DNA of 62,838 bases from AG-12 sp035531535 (lineage in GTDB: Bacteria > Chloroflexota > Dormibacteria > Aeolococcales > Bog-877), in assembly GCA_035531535.1 (NCBI GenBank), contig DATKSV010000143.1:1-62838 (forward strand). The letters are read 5' to 3'. Under the pieces are notes generated by a model, which ran no database searches, was not told the DNA's origin, and worked only from the letters and a program-made list of their open reading frames with translations. Numbering within the stretch: the stretch's first letter is position 1; each line of letters opens with the position of its first letter. The translations under genes and the position numbers were made by a program. Positions 29,622-39,136 of the stretch are shown here, piece by piece.

Positions 29622-30250
29622 GTGACCGAGCCGATCGCCGGCCAACTCCGGCTGACCGCGCTCCCGCAGGCCGATCCCTTCGCCACCTGATGCCTCCTGC
29701 GCCGTGAACTCGGACCGAGAGAGACGGTGGTCGACCTCTATCAACTGGTGGCGGCCGGTCGCGGGCTGCGCGCTGAGGAGCTGACAAGATCCGAGCGCGA
29801 GCTGCTGTCCGAACGAGCCCTGCACTTTGTCTGGCCCCACTTTGAGATCGAGCTGGGGAGCTACCGGGGCCGCGAGCCAATCGTGGTCACCGCCTACGAC
29901 CCCGGCTGGCCGGATCTCTTCGTCGACTGGAGGTCGCGGCTGCCCGCAGGCCTCGGTGCTTCGGCCCAGCGCCTCGACCACACATGATCCACCGCCCTGC
30001 CTGGGCTCGATGCCAAGGCGGTCATCGACATCCAGGGGAGCGGGACCACCTTCTGCTCCGGGATTTCCTGCGCGCTAGCCAGTCCGCTCGAGTCAGCTGC
30101 GCGGGGACCAAGCGGGCCGCCGCCGTAAGCTGGCGCGACGATCTATGCGCCTGTACCGAGGCAAAGACCGCCGTCATCCTGGACGCCCTCAAGGCGGCCC
30201 AGACCTGGGCCTTGAGTTGCGGGGGGAGCGTGGTAAGCCCGTCCGTCTGA
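29622..30250 (+). pseudogene. Decayed GrpB (UPF0157)-domain gene
   Basis: One frame reads from GTG 29622 through TEPIAGQLRLTALPQADPF, an in-frame TGA (29688), the stretch ELTRSERELLSERALHFVWP, then the GrpB core VTAYDPGWPDLFVDWRSRL and RLDHT, a second in-frame TGA (29985) exactly where GrpB has glycine (HIGSTAVPGL), and STALPGLDAKAVIDIQ. A C-terminal GrpB-like end (TEAKTAVILDALKAAQTW) follows in another frame after an apparent internal deletion. Two stops, a frameshift and missing sequence make a functional product unlikely. The N-terminal 90 residues are a second, unidentified part. The following 30251-30524 appears empty. Confidence 0.7.
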
Positions 30251-30524
30251 CCGCGCGGGGCAGGGCTCGGGGTCTCCGCCCGGGCCGTGCGCCAGCGCCC
30301 GCGTGACCTGCAGCGGCTCGCTGAGAGTCGTTGTAGGCGCCGCCGCGATCATTGGCTAGCAGCGCTACCTGGGAGCGACTCGAGCGCCCGAAAGGGGCCG
30401 GGCCACCGAGCCCCTTCTTTGGTGACCGCACCGGCCGCGGTCGGGGTCGACCGTCGGCGCCTGCGCCTCAGGGAGGTGCCCGCAGTGACGGCATCCAGTC
30501 CCCCAGCTTCGAAGCCAGGCGGAC

Positions 30525-31523
30525 TCAGCGTCTAACGTGCGCTCCCAACAGCCGCCGCCACGGGGTGGGCTGGGCCCACCTCTCGATGGCGGGATCCGCC
30601 ACCTGGCGGCCGGCCATGATCATGCGACGGTCGCGCAGGCTGCGCCGCCACGATCGGCCGGCGTCCACGAGGCCGAGCCAGGAGCTGGGGTGGCGGCCGA
30701 GCGCCAACCCGGCGCGCAGCAGGATCAGGCCAGCCGCACTCAGAAGCGGTCGGCCGCGCAGCCAACTCGATGGCGCGTTGCGGCAGTAGAGCACGATCCG
30801 ATTGGCGAGCACGTGGCGCTCGATCATGGCAGTGGCATGAAGGCCAGTGCCTCCGCGGCGGTGGCTGGCGGTGGCCGCGGGTTCGTAATAGCTGCGCCAG
30901 CCCCGCCAGCGCGCCCTCCAGTCGAGATCCACATCCTCTAGGTAGGCGAAGAATCGCTCGCAGAAGATCTCCCCCGAGATGGCGACATCCAGCAGCATCG
31001 AGCGTCGGTAGAGGGCGGCGGCCGCGGAGACCCCGAAAACCTCCTCGGGGTCAAGGTACCGCCCCGCCCCTGACTCACCGTGGCCCCGGTTGGAGACCCA
31101 CCCACTGCGGTGCAGAACATGCCCAGTGGAATCCAGATCGGACTCGTCGTCAGCGTCCTCCCGCCGCAACCTGCCGCCGACGCTGCCGATGTCGGACCCC
31201 GTCTCCATCCGCGCCACCAAAGCGGCCACGAATCCGGAATCGAGCACCACGTCCAGATTGCAGAGCAGGACCATCTCGGCGGTGGTGGCGGCGATCCCCT
31301 GGTTGACCGCCACAGCGAAGCCCCGGTTGCTGGGGTTGCGAATCACCAGCACCCCCTCCTGCCGCTCGAACCACTGGCAGGATCCATCCTGGGATGCGTT
31401 GTCAACTACCACCACCTCTGCCAGCGGCCGGGTCTGTGAGCAAATCGAGGCCAGGACCCGCTCACAGTCCAGCCCCCCGTTCCAGTTGACCAGCACCACC
31501 GCCACTTGGCCCTGGCCCTTCAC
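30525..31523 (-). CDS. Family 2 glycosyltransferase
   Basis: A 332-residue GT2 enzyme of the rhamnosyl/WcaE-like kind: VAVVLVNWNGG, VVVVDNASQDGS, GFAVAVNQGI, the metal-binding LLCNLDVVLD and the acidic FFAYLEDVDLDWRAR. It adds a sugar to a lipid-linked repeat unit at the cytoplasmic face. GTG 31523 overlaps the stop of the preceding glycosyltransferase (GTGA); the longer frame to 31658 lies inside that gene. Last gene of the polysaccharide operon. Confidence 0.88.
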   Translation of the reverse strand: MKGQGQVAVVLVNWNGGLDCERVLASICSQTRPLAEVVVVDNASQDGSCQWFERQEGVLVIRNPSNRGFAVAVNQGIAATTAEMVLLCNLDVVLDSGFVAALVARMETGSDIGSVGGRLRREDADDESDLDSTGHVLHRSGWVSNRGHGESGAGRYLDPEEVFGVSAAAALYRRSMLLDVAISGEIFCERFFAYLEDVDLDWRARWRGWRSYYEPAATASHRRGGTGLHATAMIERHVLANRIVLYCRNAPSSWLRGRPLLSAAGLILLRAGLALGRHPSSWLGLVDAGRSWRRSLRDRRMIMAGRQVADPAIERWAQPTPWRRLLGAHVRR

Positions 31524-32446
31524 GGGCTGACCCGAGGCCGGCGGCGCAAGCCGTTGAGCAAAAGCAGCAGGCTCAGCCGAGCGCCAATACCAAGCCCCAC
31601 CAGCGGCGCCAGCGCGGCGCCCCAGCCCCGGCCGTAGTGCAGCCGGTAGAAACGCCACATGGAACGGTGGAAGTGGATCAGCATGGGGAGCGCCACCTGT
31701 TCTGAGCTCCTCCCCTTGTGATGCAGCACCAGCGCCTTGGGCTCATACCAGACCGCCATCCCCAGTTGATGGATCTGCCAGCAGAGCTCCAGATCCTCCC
31801 CGTACATGAAGTAGCCCTCGTCCAGCCCACCGATGCGATCCCAGAGCGCCCGTCGAACCAGCAGACAGGCGCCCGTCCCGCTGTCCACAGCGATGGCACG
31901 ATCCGGGGGTATGTGGGTCAGGTTGTAGGCTCCCAGGCGGGCTGAACCCCGGCCCAGCCGGCTGAGCCCGATGAGCCGAAAGAAGGCGACCGAAGGGCTT
32001 GGGAAGCTGCGCCTGCAGGCGGGATCCAACCGGCCGTCGGCCCGCTCCACCCGAGGGGAGATCGCCCCTCGTCGGGGGTCCCTGGACAGGTCGTCCAGCA
32101 TGGCCGCCAACGCCCCTGGGCGGAGCTCGGCGTCGGGGTTGAGCATGAGCACCAGATCGCCGCCGGTGCCGGCCGCACCCTGGTTGACCGCTCGGGCGAA
32201 GCCCAGGTTCTTGGCCATGGCCAGCAGCCGGACCTCAGGGAAGCGGTCTCGGAGCAGGATCGGCGTGCCGTCTTTGGAGGCGTTGTCGACCACGGTTATC
32301 TGGCCCGGCGCCAGGCCCTCGTGAAGGCAGGACTCAATCGCGCCGACCACCTCCCCCGCCGATTGGAAGGTGCATATGACCACCCGCACCGACTCCGGGC
32401 CGAGGGGCTCAGCCACCGGCTGCGATCGCGGCTGCGATTGCCCCAC
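31520..32446 (-). CDS. Family 2 glycosyltransferase
   Basis: A 308-residue GT2 enzyme: VVICTFQSAGEV, ITVVDNASKDGT, NLGFARAVNQGAAG, LVLMLNPDAELRPGA (DxD equivalent) and GYFMYGEDLELCWQ, then a C-terminal hydrophobic segment that may touch the membrane. It resembles the rhamnosyltransferase group of GT2, which fits the dTDP-rhamnose genes beside it. GTG 32446 lies 38 bases inside the rfbD gene. Confidence 0.88.
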   Translation of the reverse strand: MGQSQPRSQPVAEPLGPESVRVVICTFQSAGEVVGAIESCLHEGLAPGQITVVDNASKDGTPILLRDRFPEVRLLAMAKNLGFARAVNQGAAGTGGDLVLMLNPDAELRPGALAAMLDDLSRDPRRGAISPRVERADGRLDPACRRSFPSPSVAFFRLIGLSRLGRGSARLGAYNLTHIPPDRAIAVDSGTGACLLVRRALWDRIGGLDEGYFMYGEDLELCWQIHQLGMAVWYEPKALVLHHKGRSSEQVALPMLIHFHRSMWRFYRLHYGRGWGAALAPLVGLGIGARLSLLLLLNGLRRRPRVSP

Positions 32447-33296
32447 CGCGCTCCGCCGCCACGTAGTTTTCCAATTCGACCCGCCAGTCCGCCAGGGGCG
32501 TCTGCCCCAGATCCCGCCAGGCTTGGTTGGCGAGCACCGAGTAGCTTGGCCGCGGCGCCGGGGCCGCCCACTCCGCAGTCGTAACCGGGGTCAGCTCTGC
32601 CGAAATCCCGAGCTCCTCCAGCAGAGCGCTGGCGAAGCCGTACCAGCTGGTCGCCCCGGCTCCGGAGAGGTGGAAGGTTCCCTTTGCGGAGGTGCTCACC
32701 AGCCGCTCCAGGGCAACCGCGAGATCCCCGGTCCAGGTCGGACTGCCGAGTTGGTCTGCGACCACCCGGATCGGCTTGCCGACGGCAGCCGCCCGCACGA
32801 TGGCGAGCGGAAAATTCGGGCCCCGGTTGCCGTACAGCCAGGCGGTCCGGACCAGCTGCAGATGGCCACCCGCCGCGGCACAGGCGATCTCCCCCGCGCG
32901 CTTGCTGGTGGCGTAGACGCCGGAGGGGCGGGGCTCATCGACCTCGGTCCAGGGCCGGCCCGGTGCTGACGGTGCCTGAGTGAAGACGAAGTCGGTGCTG
33001 ATGTGGCAGAGCGGCAGCTCGCGGTCGGCGCACTCACGCGCCACCACCGCTGCCCCGTCCCGGTTGATCGCGTAAGCCAGCTCCGGCTCTCGCTCGGCCT
33101 GGTCAACTTTGGTGTAGGCGGCACAGTTGACCACTCTCTCTGAATTAGACGCTGCCAGGGCCTGCCGCACTTGCTCGGGTCGGGTGATGTCCACCTCGGC
33201 GCGGCTCGCCGCCACCACCTGGTGGCCGCATTCACGCAGCCACGGCACCAGATCTCGGCCCAGCTGGCCGGCGGCGCCCAGGACCAGAATCCTCAT
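32409..33296 (-). CDS. rfbD: dTDP-4-dehydrorhamnose reductase
   Basis: A 295-residue short-chain dehydrogenase: NAD(P)-binding LVLGAAGQLGRDL, NCAAYTKVDQAE, STDFVF, catalytic YATSKRAGE and TAWLYGNRGPNF. It makes dTDP-L-rhamnose in the last step of the rml pathway. ATG 33296 is 12 bases after the rfbB stop codon. Confidence 0.94.
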   Translation of the reverse strand: MRILVLGAAGQLGRDLVPWLRECGHQVVAASRAEVDITRPEQVRQALAASNSERVVNCAAYTKVDQAEREPELAYAINRDGAAVVARECADRELPLCHISTDFVFTQAPSAPGRPWTEVDEPRPSGVYATSKRAGEIACAAAGGHLQLVRTAWLYGNRGPNFPLAIVRAAAVGKPIRVVADQLGSPTWTGDLAVALERLVSTSAKGTFHLSGAGATSWYGFASALLEELGISAELTPVTTAEWAAPAPRPSYSVLANQAWRDLGQTPLADWRVELENYVAAERGGAIAAAIAAGG

Positions 33297-33308
33297 CGGG
33301 GACCCAGC

Positions 33309-34391
33309 TCAGCCAGGGACGGCGGATCCAGCCACCGGGTGGTAGTTGCGACGGTAGAACTCGGCGAACTCGCCGGACTTGATCGGCTCCCACCAGTCCC
33401 GGCGACTCCGGTACCAAGCCACCGTCAGCTCCATCCCGGCGTCAAAGTCGAGTTCGGGATGCCAACTCAGCTCCGCCGCCCGACGGCTGTCCAGCGCGTA
33501 GCGGCGGTCGTGGCCGAGGCGATCGGTCACGTACTGGATCAGGCTGGCCGGGCGATCAGTCAGCCGCAGCACCGTCTCGGCCACCTTCATGCCGTCAACA
33601 AGCTGGCCTCCCTGGCCCAGGTTGTAGGCCCGACCCGCCTCGCCTCTGGCCAGCACTGTGGCGATGCCCCGGGCGTGATCGTCCACATAGAGGTAGTCGC
33701 GCACCGCGCCCCCGTCGCCATAGACCGGTAGTGGGAGCCGGTCCAGGGCCTGGGTGGTGAACAAAGGGACAATCTTCTCGGGGTATTGGTAGGGCCCGTA
33801 GGTGTTGGAACCTCGGGTGATCACCACCGGCAGTCCGTAGGTGGCGTGGTAGGCGAGGCACTGCATCTCCGCCCCAGCCTTGCTGGCGGAGTACGGCGAG
33901 CGCGGTCGGAGGGGGTCGCCCTCGACGGAGAGCTGGGGCTCCTCGACATCGCCATATACCTCGTCAGTGGAGACCTGCAAGAAGCGCTGATGTTGATGCT
34001 TGCGGGCCGCCTCCAGCAGGGAGTAGGTGCCATAGACATCGGTCTGGATGAAGGCGTCCGGATCCAGGATGGAGCGATCGACATGGCTCTCGGCGGCGAA
34101 GTTCACGATGCAGTCCACCTCTCCCGCCAGCCGGTCGGCAAGCGCGCGGTCGCAGATGTCCCCGCGGACGAAGCGGTAGCGGGGGCGCTCGGCCACCTCG
34201 GCCAGATTGGCCAGGTTGCCCGCGTAGGTCAGCTTGTCGAGCACCGTGACCGTCGGCGGGTCCGCCTGCGCCAGGCAGAGCCGGACGAAGGCGGAACCAA
34301 TGAAGCCGGCTCCTCCAGCCACCAGCAGGCGGCGGGGCAGACCAGACACCAGCTCTGCGATCGGTGCGTGCTCGGCCGGGGTCTCAGTCAT
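33309..34391 (-). CDS. rfbB: dTDP-glucose 4,6-dehydratase
   Basis: A 360-residue extended SDR enzyme: LVAGGAGFIGSAFVR, NFAAESHVDRSI, VSTDEVYGD and the catalytic YSASKAGAE, then NTYGPYQYPEKI. It converts dTDP-glucose to the 4-keto-6-deoxy sugar. ATG 34391 overlaps the rfbC stop (ATGA). The same frame continues upstream through rfbC without a stop, but that part is only a shadow of rfbC. Confidence 0.94.
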   Translation of the reverse strand: MTETPAEHAPIAELVSGLPRRLLVAGGAGFIGSAFVRLCLAQADPPTVTVLDKLTYAGNLANLAEVAERPRYRFVRGDICDRALADRLAGEVDCIVNFAAESHVDRSILDPDAFIQTDVYGTYSLLEAARKHQHQRFLQVSTDEVYGDVEEPQLSVEGDPLRPRSPYSASKAGAEMQCLAYHATYGLPVVITRGSNTYGPYQYPEKIVPLFTTQALDRLPLPVYGDGGAVRDYLYVDDHARGIATVLARGEAGRAYNLGQGGQLVDGMKVAETVLRLTDRPASLIQYVTDRLGHDRRYALDSRRAAELSWHPELDFDAGMELTVAWYRSRRDWWEPIKSGEFAEFYRRNYHPVAGSAVPG

Positions 34392-34969
34392 CAGATGTTC
34401 TCTATGCTCCAGTCGAAGCCTATCCGCTCGTCGTTCCACGGGATTCTGCCCTCGTCTGGGCTGGCCGCATCGTAGGGCTCGCTGACGTAGTAGCAGAGCA
34501 CCACATCGCGCAGCGAGAGCGCTTGGTAGCCATGCGCCACCAAGGGAGGGATGGCCACCACCTTGGGGCTGTGCTCGCCCGCGATCAGGACCTGGATCCG
34601 GCCCCGAGTGGGTGAGTCGGGGCGCAGGTCGACCAGCACGATGCGGGTGTCGCCAGCCACCATGTCCCAGTAGTCCCACTGCTTCTTGTGCCAGTGGAAG
34701 GCCTTGATCAGCTCCGGGGGATTGCCGCCCCGAGCGAAGGCCAGCGAGCGCGACATCTGGGCGAAGGGCTGGGCGTCCATGAAGGGACGGCCCTCGTCGT
34801 CCAGGTCGCCACGCTTCAGCTGCTCGGTGAAGTTGCCGCGCTGGTCGGCGTGCACCAGCAGGGTCTTCACCATCACCCCCTCGATCCGGCCCAGCTTGTC
34901 CGCCAGCGAACGAGAGGCCATCTGGGCCAGCACCTCGTCCATCGCCGCGGTCGTCGCCTGCCAAGCCAT
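34391..34969 (-). CDS. rfbC: dTDP-4-dehydrorhamnose 3,5-epimerase-like protein
   Basis: A 192-residue RmlC-type cupin: DQRGNFTE, FHWHKKQWDYWDMVAGD, VAIPPLVAHGYQAL and YYVSEPYD. The usual RmlC fold and catalytic histidine (in FHWH) are present, although the sequence diverges from classical RmlC around the N-terminus (about 30 extra residues), so a related sugar epimerase cannot be excluded. Located between rfbA and rfbB in an overlapping operon. Confidence 0.82.
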   Translation of the reverse strand: MAWQATTAAMDEVLAQMASRSLADKLGRIEGVMVKTLLVHADQRGNFTEQLKRGDLDDEGRPFMDAQPFAQMSRSLAFARGGNPPELIKAFHWHKKQWDYWDMVAGDTRIVLVDLRPDSPTRGRIQVLIAGEHSPKVVAIPPLVAHGYQALSLRDVVLCYYVSEPYDAASPDEGRIPWNDERIGFDWSIENI

Positions 34970-34979
34970 TAGGTTCTCC

Positions 34980-36041
34980 TCATGCCAGGCTGACCCGGGA
35001 ATGGTCGCCCAGCATCAGCTTGTGGGCCCGGGGCAGGGTCTCACTCTTCTCAATAACCACATCCCGGCCGATCAGGGAGTCCTCGATCTTGCTGGCACCG
35101 CGGATGACGGTGTTCTCGAGCACGATCGAGTGCTCGATCTCACTGGCCTCGATCACCACATGATGGTAAAGGGCCGTGAACGGGCCCACAAACGAGTCCA
35201 CCACCCGGGTCTGGGCACCGATGATCGCGGGCCCCCTGATGGTGCTGTGGATGATCTCCGAGCCGGCCTCCAGGATCACCTTGCCCAGCAGCCGCGAGTC
35301 CTCGCTCACGGTCCCCTCACGGCGCTCCTCAAGGATGTCCAGGACCACCCGATTGCACTCCAAAAGGTCGTCCATCTTGCCAGTGTCGATCCAGCGCCCC
35401 TGCACCAGATGGGGGGTCACCTGCCGGCCCCGGTCGATCTGCCACTGGATGGCATCGGTGATCTCCAGCTCACCCCTAGCCGAGGGGGGGATGGCCGCCA
35501 CCGCCTCGAAGATGCTGGGCTGGAAGCAGTAGACACCTACCAGGACCAAGTCGGACCTGGGCTGAGCGGGCTTCTCCTCCAGCCGCACCACTCGGTTGCC
35601 GATCAACTCGGCGACGCCGAAACGCTCCGGGTGGGGCATCTGCTTGAGCAGGATCAGCACCTCGGGCTGCTCGCGACGGAACTGCTCGACCACCTGGCCG
35701 ATGCCGCCGGTGATGAAGTTGTCGCCCAGGTACATCACGAACGGAGAGTCACCCAGGTAGGACTGGGAGATCTTGACAGCGTGGGCGAGGCCGAGCGGCG
35801 CCTCCTGGGCGATGTACTCGACCTTGGCGCCGAAGGCCGAGCCGTCGCCCACGGCGTGCCGGATCTCGTCGCCAGTGTCGCCCACGACGATCCCGATCTC
35901 CTCGATCCCAGCCTCCACCAGAGCCTCCAGGCCGTAGAAGAGGACCGGTTTATTGGCGATCGGTACCAGCTGCTTAGCCCCGGTGTGCGTGATGGGGCGA
36001 AGCCTGGTCCCCTTGCCTCCGCTCAACACCAGCCCCTTCAC
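34980..36041 (-). CDS. rfbA: Glucose-1-phosphate thymidylyltransferase, long form
   Basis: A 353-residue nucleotidyltransferase: LVLSGGKGTRLRPITHTGAK, LGDNFITGG, GVAELIGNRVVRLEEKP, and a C-terminal left-handed beta-helix region of hexapeptide repeats (about 240-350), the long form common in archaea and many GC-rich bacteria. It makes dTDP-glucose. GTG 36041 begins directly at KGLVLSGG; the frame is open to 36128, but these extra residues do not look conserved. No clear ribosome site. Confidence 0.92.
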   Translation of the reverse strand: MKGLVLSGGKGTRLRPITHTGAKQLVPIANKPVLFYGLEALVEAGIEEIGIVVGDTGDEIRHAVGDGSAFGAKVEYIAQEAPLGLAHAVKISQSYLGDSPFVMYLGDNFITGGIGQVVEQFRREQPEVLILLKQMPHPERFGVAELIGNRVVRLEEKPAQPRSDLVLVGVYCFQPSIFEAVAAIPPSARGELEITDAIQWQIDRGRQVTPHLVQGRWIDTGKMDDLLECNRVVLDILEERREGTVSEDSRLLGKVILEAGSEIIHSTIRGPAIIGAQTRVVDSFVGPFTALYHHVVIEASEIEHSIVLENTVIRGASKIEDSLIGRDVVIEKSETLPRAHKLMLGDHSRVSLA

Positions 36042-36212
36042 GGCGCCCAAGGCTAACAGTTCGCTCCCCAGGAGGCCGCGCTGCAGCGGCGCGGCGGGCC
36101 GCCCCACGACCGCCACCCGGTCTGCCATGAGACGCGGCTGGCGGCTCCTGCCGGCTGGCCACCGGGCGACCGACGATGGCTCAGGGCAGCGCGGCTGGCC
36201 CCGGCGATCAGG

Positions 36213-37670
36213 TCAGTAAGCGTGGCGGTGGAAGAGGACGCGCCAGGGGGTCAGCAGGAGGATCCGGAGGTCGAAGCCCACCGACCAGTTCTCCACGTAG
36301 TAGAGGTCATAGAACACCCTCTCCTCGATCGACGAGCCTTGGCGGAGATCGTTGACCTGGGCCCAGCCGGTGCAGCCGGGAAGCACCTCGAGCCGCTCCC
36401 GGTAGCGAGGCACGGACTCCTCGAACTGGCGGGCGAAGAACGATCGCTCCGGCCGGGGCCCCACCAGGCTCATCTCGCCGCGAAGGACGTTCCAGAGCTG
36501 GGGCAGCTCGTCCAGGCTGAAGCGGCGCACGAAGCGCCCTACCGTGGTGCGCCGGTCGTCACCGGCAGTCGCCATCACCGGCCCGGTGCTGCCCTCGGCG
36601 TTCACCACCATGGAGCGCAGCTTCCAGACCAGGAACGGGCGGCCATGTCGGCCCAGGCGCTCCTGGCCGAAGAAGGGCGGCCCCTGGGAGGTGAGCACGA
36701 TGGCGAGGGCGCAGATGCCGATCACCGGGGCGGCTGGGATGGCCAGCAGCAGAGTGAAGAAGATGTCGAAACTCCGCTTGACCAGCAGGTTGCGCCCCAC
36801 CAGGCGGTTGGGCCGCAACCCCACCAAGGGCAGGCCGGCGACCTGCTCGGTGCGGGCGGCCGAGGTCATGATCTCCAGGACATCGGGGACTATCTTGACC
36901 TCGGCCCCCCGGTCGAGACAGGTCCGCGCCAGATCCACCACCTGATCGGGGGGCGCAGCGCTGAGAGCCAGGACCACCATGTCGGCCCGTTCCCGATCCA
37001 CGATTGTCCCCAGCCCCTGGGACAGCGGGAAGGTGGGGAGCTCAGGATCGGAACGCTCACCTGGTCCATCACCGAGCACCACCTGGCCGACCAGCTGGTA
37101 GCCGTATTCCGGGAACATCCGCAGACGGCGGATGAGCAGGCCGGCCACCTCCCCGGTGCCCACCACTAGCACCCGGACCGCCCCGAACCCGGAGCTGAAC
37201 AGCGCCCCTTGCACCAGCCGGAGTCCCCCCCGCTCGGCGATGAACAGAGCCAGCGCTGCCAGAGCGGCGTCGGCCAGCACCAGACGCGAGTAGGGGAATC
37301 CCCGATAGAGGCCCTCCAACGCCAGCGCCAGGACCACGAAGAGCGCCACCGACCCGGCCGAGCCCATTATCTCGTCGACGAAGGACTGTCCGCGCTGCAC
37401 CCGATAGCGGCCGGTGAACAGGAAAACCAGCAGCCAAAGGCCCACCACCACCGGCACCGCCAGGGCATAGGCCCGGAAGCTGGGCACCACTCCCCCCGGG
37501 ATGGGAACCCCGGAAACGTGAAAGCGGTAGCCGTAGCCAACGAGGGCTCCCAGGGCGACCGCAAGGGAGTCCCCCACCATCCGCATCGCGATCAGCGGGC
37601 CTAGCTTCTGGGTGCGCCGGAAGGCGGAGGCAGCTTCCATGGACCGGATCAGGGGCTCCGACTCAGCCAT
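36213..37670 (-). CDS. Polyprenyl-phosphate sugar-1-phosphate transferase
   Basis: A 485-residue initiating (priming) glycosylphosphotransferase. Residues about 20-150 hold four or five membrane helices, the middle is a CoA-binding-like Rossmann segment (VLVVGTGEVAGLLIRRLR), and the C-terminal catalytic part has KRSFDIFFTLLLAIPAAPV, GQERLGRHGRPF, WKLRSM and LDELPQLWNVLRGEMSLVGP. It transfers the first sugar phosphate to undecaprenyl phosphate. ATG 37670 overlaps the flippase stop by eight bases. Confidence 0.92.
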   Translation of the reverse strand: MAESEPLIRSMEAASAFRRTQKLGPLIAMRMVGDSLAVALGALVGYGYRFHVSGVPIPGGVVPSFRAYALAVPVVVGLWLLVFLFTGRYRVQRGQSFVDEIMGSAGSVALFVVLALALEGLYRGFPYSRLVLADAALAALALFIAERGGLRLVQGALFSSGFGAVRVLVVGTGEVAGLLIRRLRMFPEYGYQLVGQVVLGDGPGERSDPELPTFPLSQGLGTIVDRERADMVVLALSAAPPDQVVDLARTCLDRGAEVKIVPDVLEIMTSAARTEQVAGLPLVGLRPNRLVGRNLLVKRSFDIFFTLLLAIPAAPVIGICALAIVLTSQGPPFFGQERLGRHGRPFLVWKLRSMVVNAEGSTGPVMATAGDDRRTTVGRFVRRFSLDELPQLWNVLRGEMSLVGPRPERSFFARQFEESVPRYRERLEVLPGCTGWAQVNDLRQGSSIEERVFYDLYYVENWSVGFDLRILLLTPWRVLFHRHAY

Positions 37671-39126
37671 CGTCGAGCACCTCGCCCTCGGGCGCGAGCC
37701 GACGGCCGAGGCTGCCCCGCAGGGTCCGCAACTCCTGAGGGCTGACTCCACCGGTCAGCCAGAGCGAGGCTACATAGAAGCCTGCGGCCAGAGGCGCCAC
37801 CCAGAAGACGTTCTGCCCGGAGAGTACCCCCATGATCCCAATCATCAGACCCCCGGAAACCAGGGTGGGCACGAGCGCCCTGGCCCAGGGCAGACTCCCC
37901 AACTGGCGACGCACCATGAGGTACCCGGCCACCAGCAGAAACACCTCCGTGATCACAGTCGCCCAACTGCTGGCAAGATATCCGGTCGAGCGCGGAAAGA
38001 GCGGAATCAGGATGAAGTTAAGAGCCACGTTGACCGCGATGCTCAGCACCGAAAGGATGATGCTGTCCTTCTGCCGGTCCATCGCCCCCAGGCCGAACAC
38101 GAAGGTGTTGTTGACGAAGAGGAAGATCAACGCCAGCGCCAGGATCCGGACCGCCGGGCCCGACTGGGGGTAGACCCGGAGCAGGTTCACCAGGGGCATG
38201 GCCCCGAAGGCCAGCGCCACCGCCAGCGGCATCGCGATCGCGGTCAGCAGTCGCAGGGTCACGGTGTAGGCCTGGCGCATGGAGTCGGCCGCTCCCAGGT
38301 GGAGCACCGAGAGGGCCGGAAAGACCGCGTTCATCATGGTTTGGGGGATGAAGGAGAGCCCCTCCAGGAACTTGTAACCGGCCTGGTAGTAGCCGACCTC
38401 GGTATCCCCCCGCAAGGCGGTCAGGATGAGGACATCGATCTTGAAATAGACCGTGTTGAGGAAGAAGACCAGGGCGAAGGGAAGCCCCATCCGGATCAGG
38501 CGCCGCACCAGCACGGGATCGATGGCGATGTGGGGCCGGAAGTAGCGCCGGGAAATGATCCAGACCGCGAACAGGCAGGTGAAGAGGTAGGAAGCGGCGT
38601 AGGCCCACAGGTAGGCCGGCAGCCCCAGGTGGCCGAAGCTGGCCAGCGCGGTGCCCGCGAGCAGGATGGCGCCTTCGCAGATGGTCTCGATCGCCTCGTA
38701 GCGCATCTCCCCGGTGGCGTAGAAGGTGCTGCGCAGCACATTGGCTACCGAGGTTGCCACCAGGAGTGCGAAGGCCGGTCCAACCAGGAAGAGGACCGAC
38801 GGGTGGCTCGTGAAAGAAGCCATCACCGCCAGGGTCACCAGGCTGCCCAGCAGGAGCGGGACCTTGGCGCCCAGGATGGCCGCCAGATAGGGCTCGAGGC
38901 GCTTGTTGTCGCGGCTGCCCTCGCGCAGGTAGACGATCTGCAGACCGCCGTCGCCGACGATGCTGGAGAGGTTGCTGAGCACCACCACCACCCCGAACTC
39001 GCCGTAACGGAAGGCGCCCAGGGAGTGCTGCTGGATCAGGAACGAGACGAAGACGAGCAGCCGCGACCCGGTCCGGGCCACGAACAGCATGGTCGTGTTG
39101 CGGACCGTGCGGTGAGCGAGGCTCAC
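37663..39126 (-). CDS. Polysaccharide flippase, Wzx-like
   Basis: About 487 residues with 12-14 membrane helices of the MOP superfamily (Wzx/RfbX type): an N-terminal amphipathic RNTTMLFVARTGSR, repeated helical hairpins and GLPAYLWAYAASYLF. It would flip the lipid-linked repeat unit to the outer face. GTG 39126 directly follows the ligase stop codon; ATG 39093 is an alternative. Frame continues upstream but inside the ligase gene. Confidence 0.85.
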   Translation of the reverse strand: MSLAHRTVRNTTMLFVARTGSRLLVFVSFLIQQHSLGAFRYGEFGVVVVLSNLSSIVGDGGLQIVYLREGSRDNKRLEPYLAAILGAKVPLLLGSLVTLAVMASFTSHPSVLFLVGPAFALLVATSVANVLRSTFYATGEMRYEAIETICEGAILLAGTALASFGHLGLPAYLWAYAASYLFTCLFAVWIISRRYFRPHIAIDPVLVRRLIRMGLPFALVFFLNTVYFKIDVLILTALRGDTEVGYYQAGYKFLEGLSFIPQTMMNAVFPALSVLHLGAADSMRQAYTVTLRLLTAIAMPLAVALAFGAMPLVNLLRVYPQSGPAVRILALALIFLFVNNTFVFGLGAMDRQKDSIILSVLSIAVNVALNFILIPLFPRSTGYLASSWATVITEVFLLVAGYLMVRRQLGSLPWARALVPTLVSGGLMIGIMGVLSGQNVFWVAPLAAGFYVASLWLTGGVSPQELRTLRGSLGRRLAPEGEVLDDG

Positions 39127-39136
39127 GCCTTCCGGC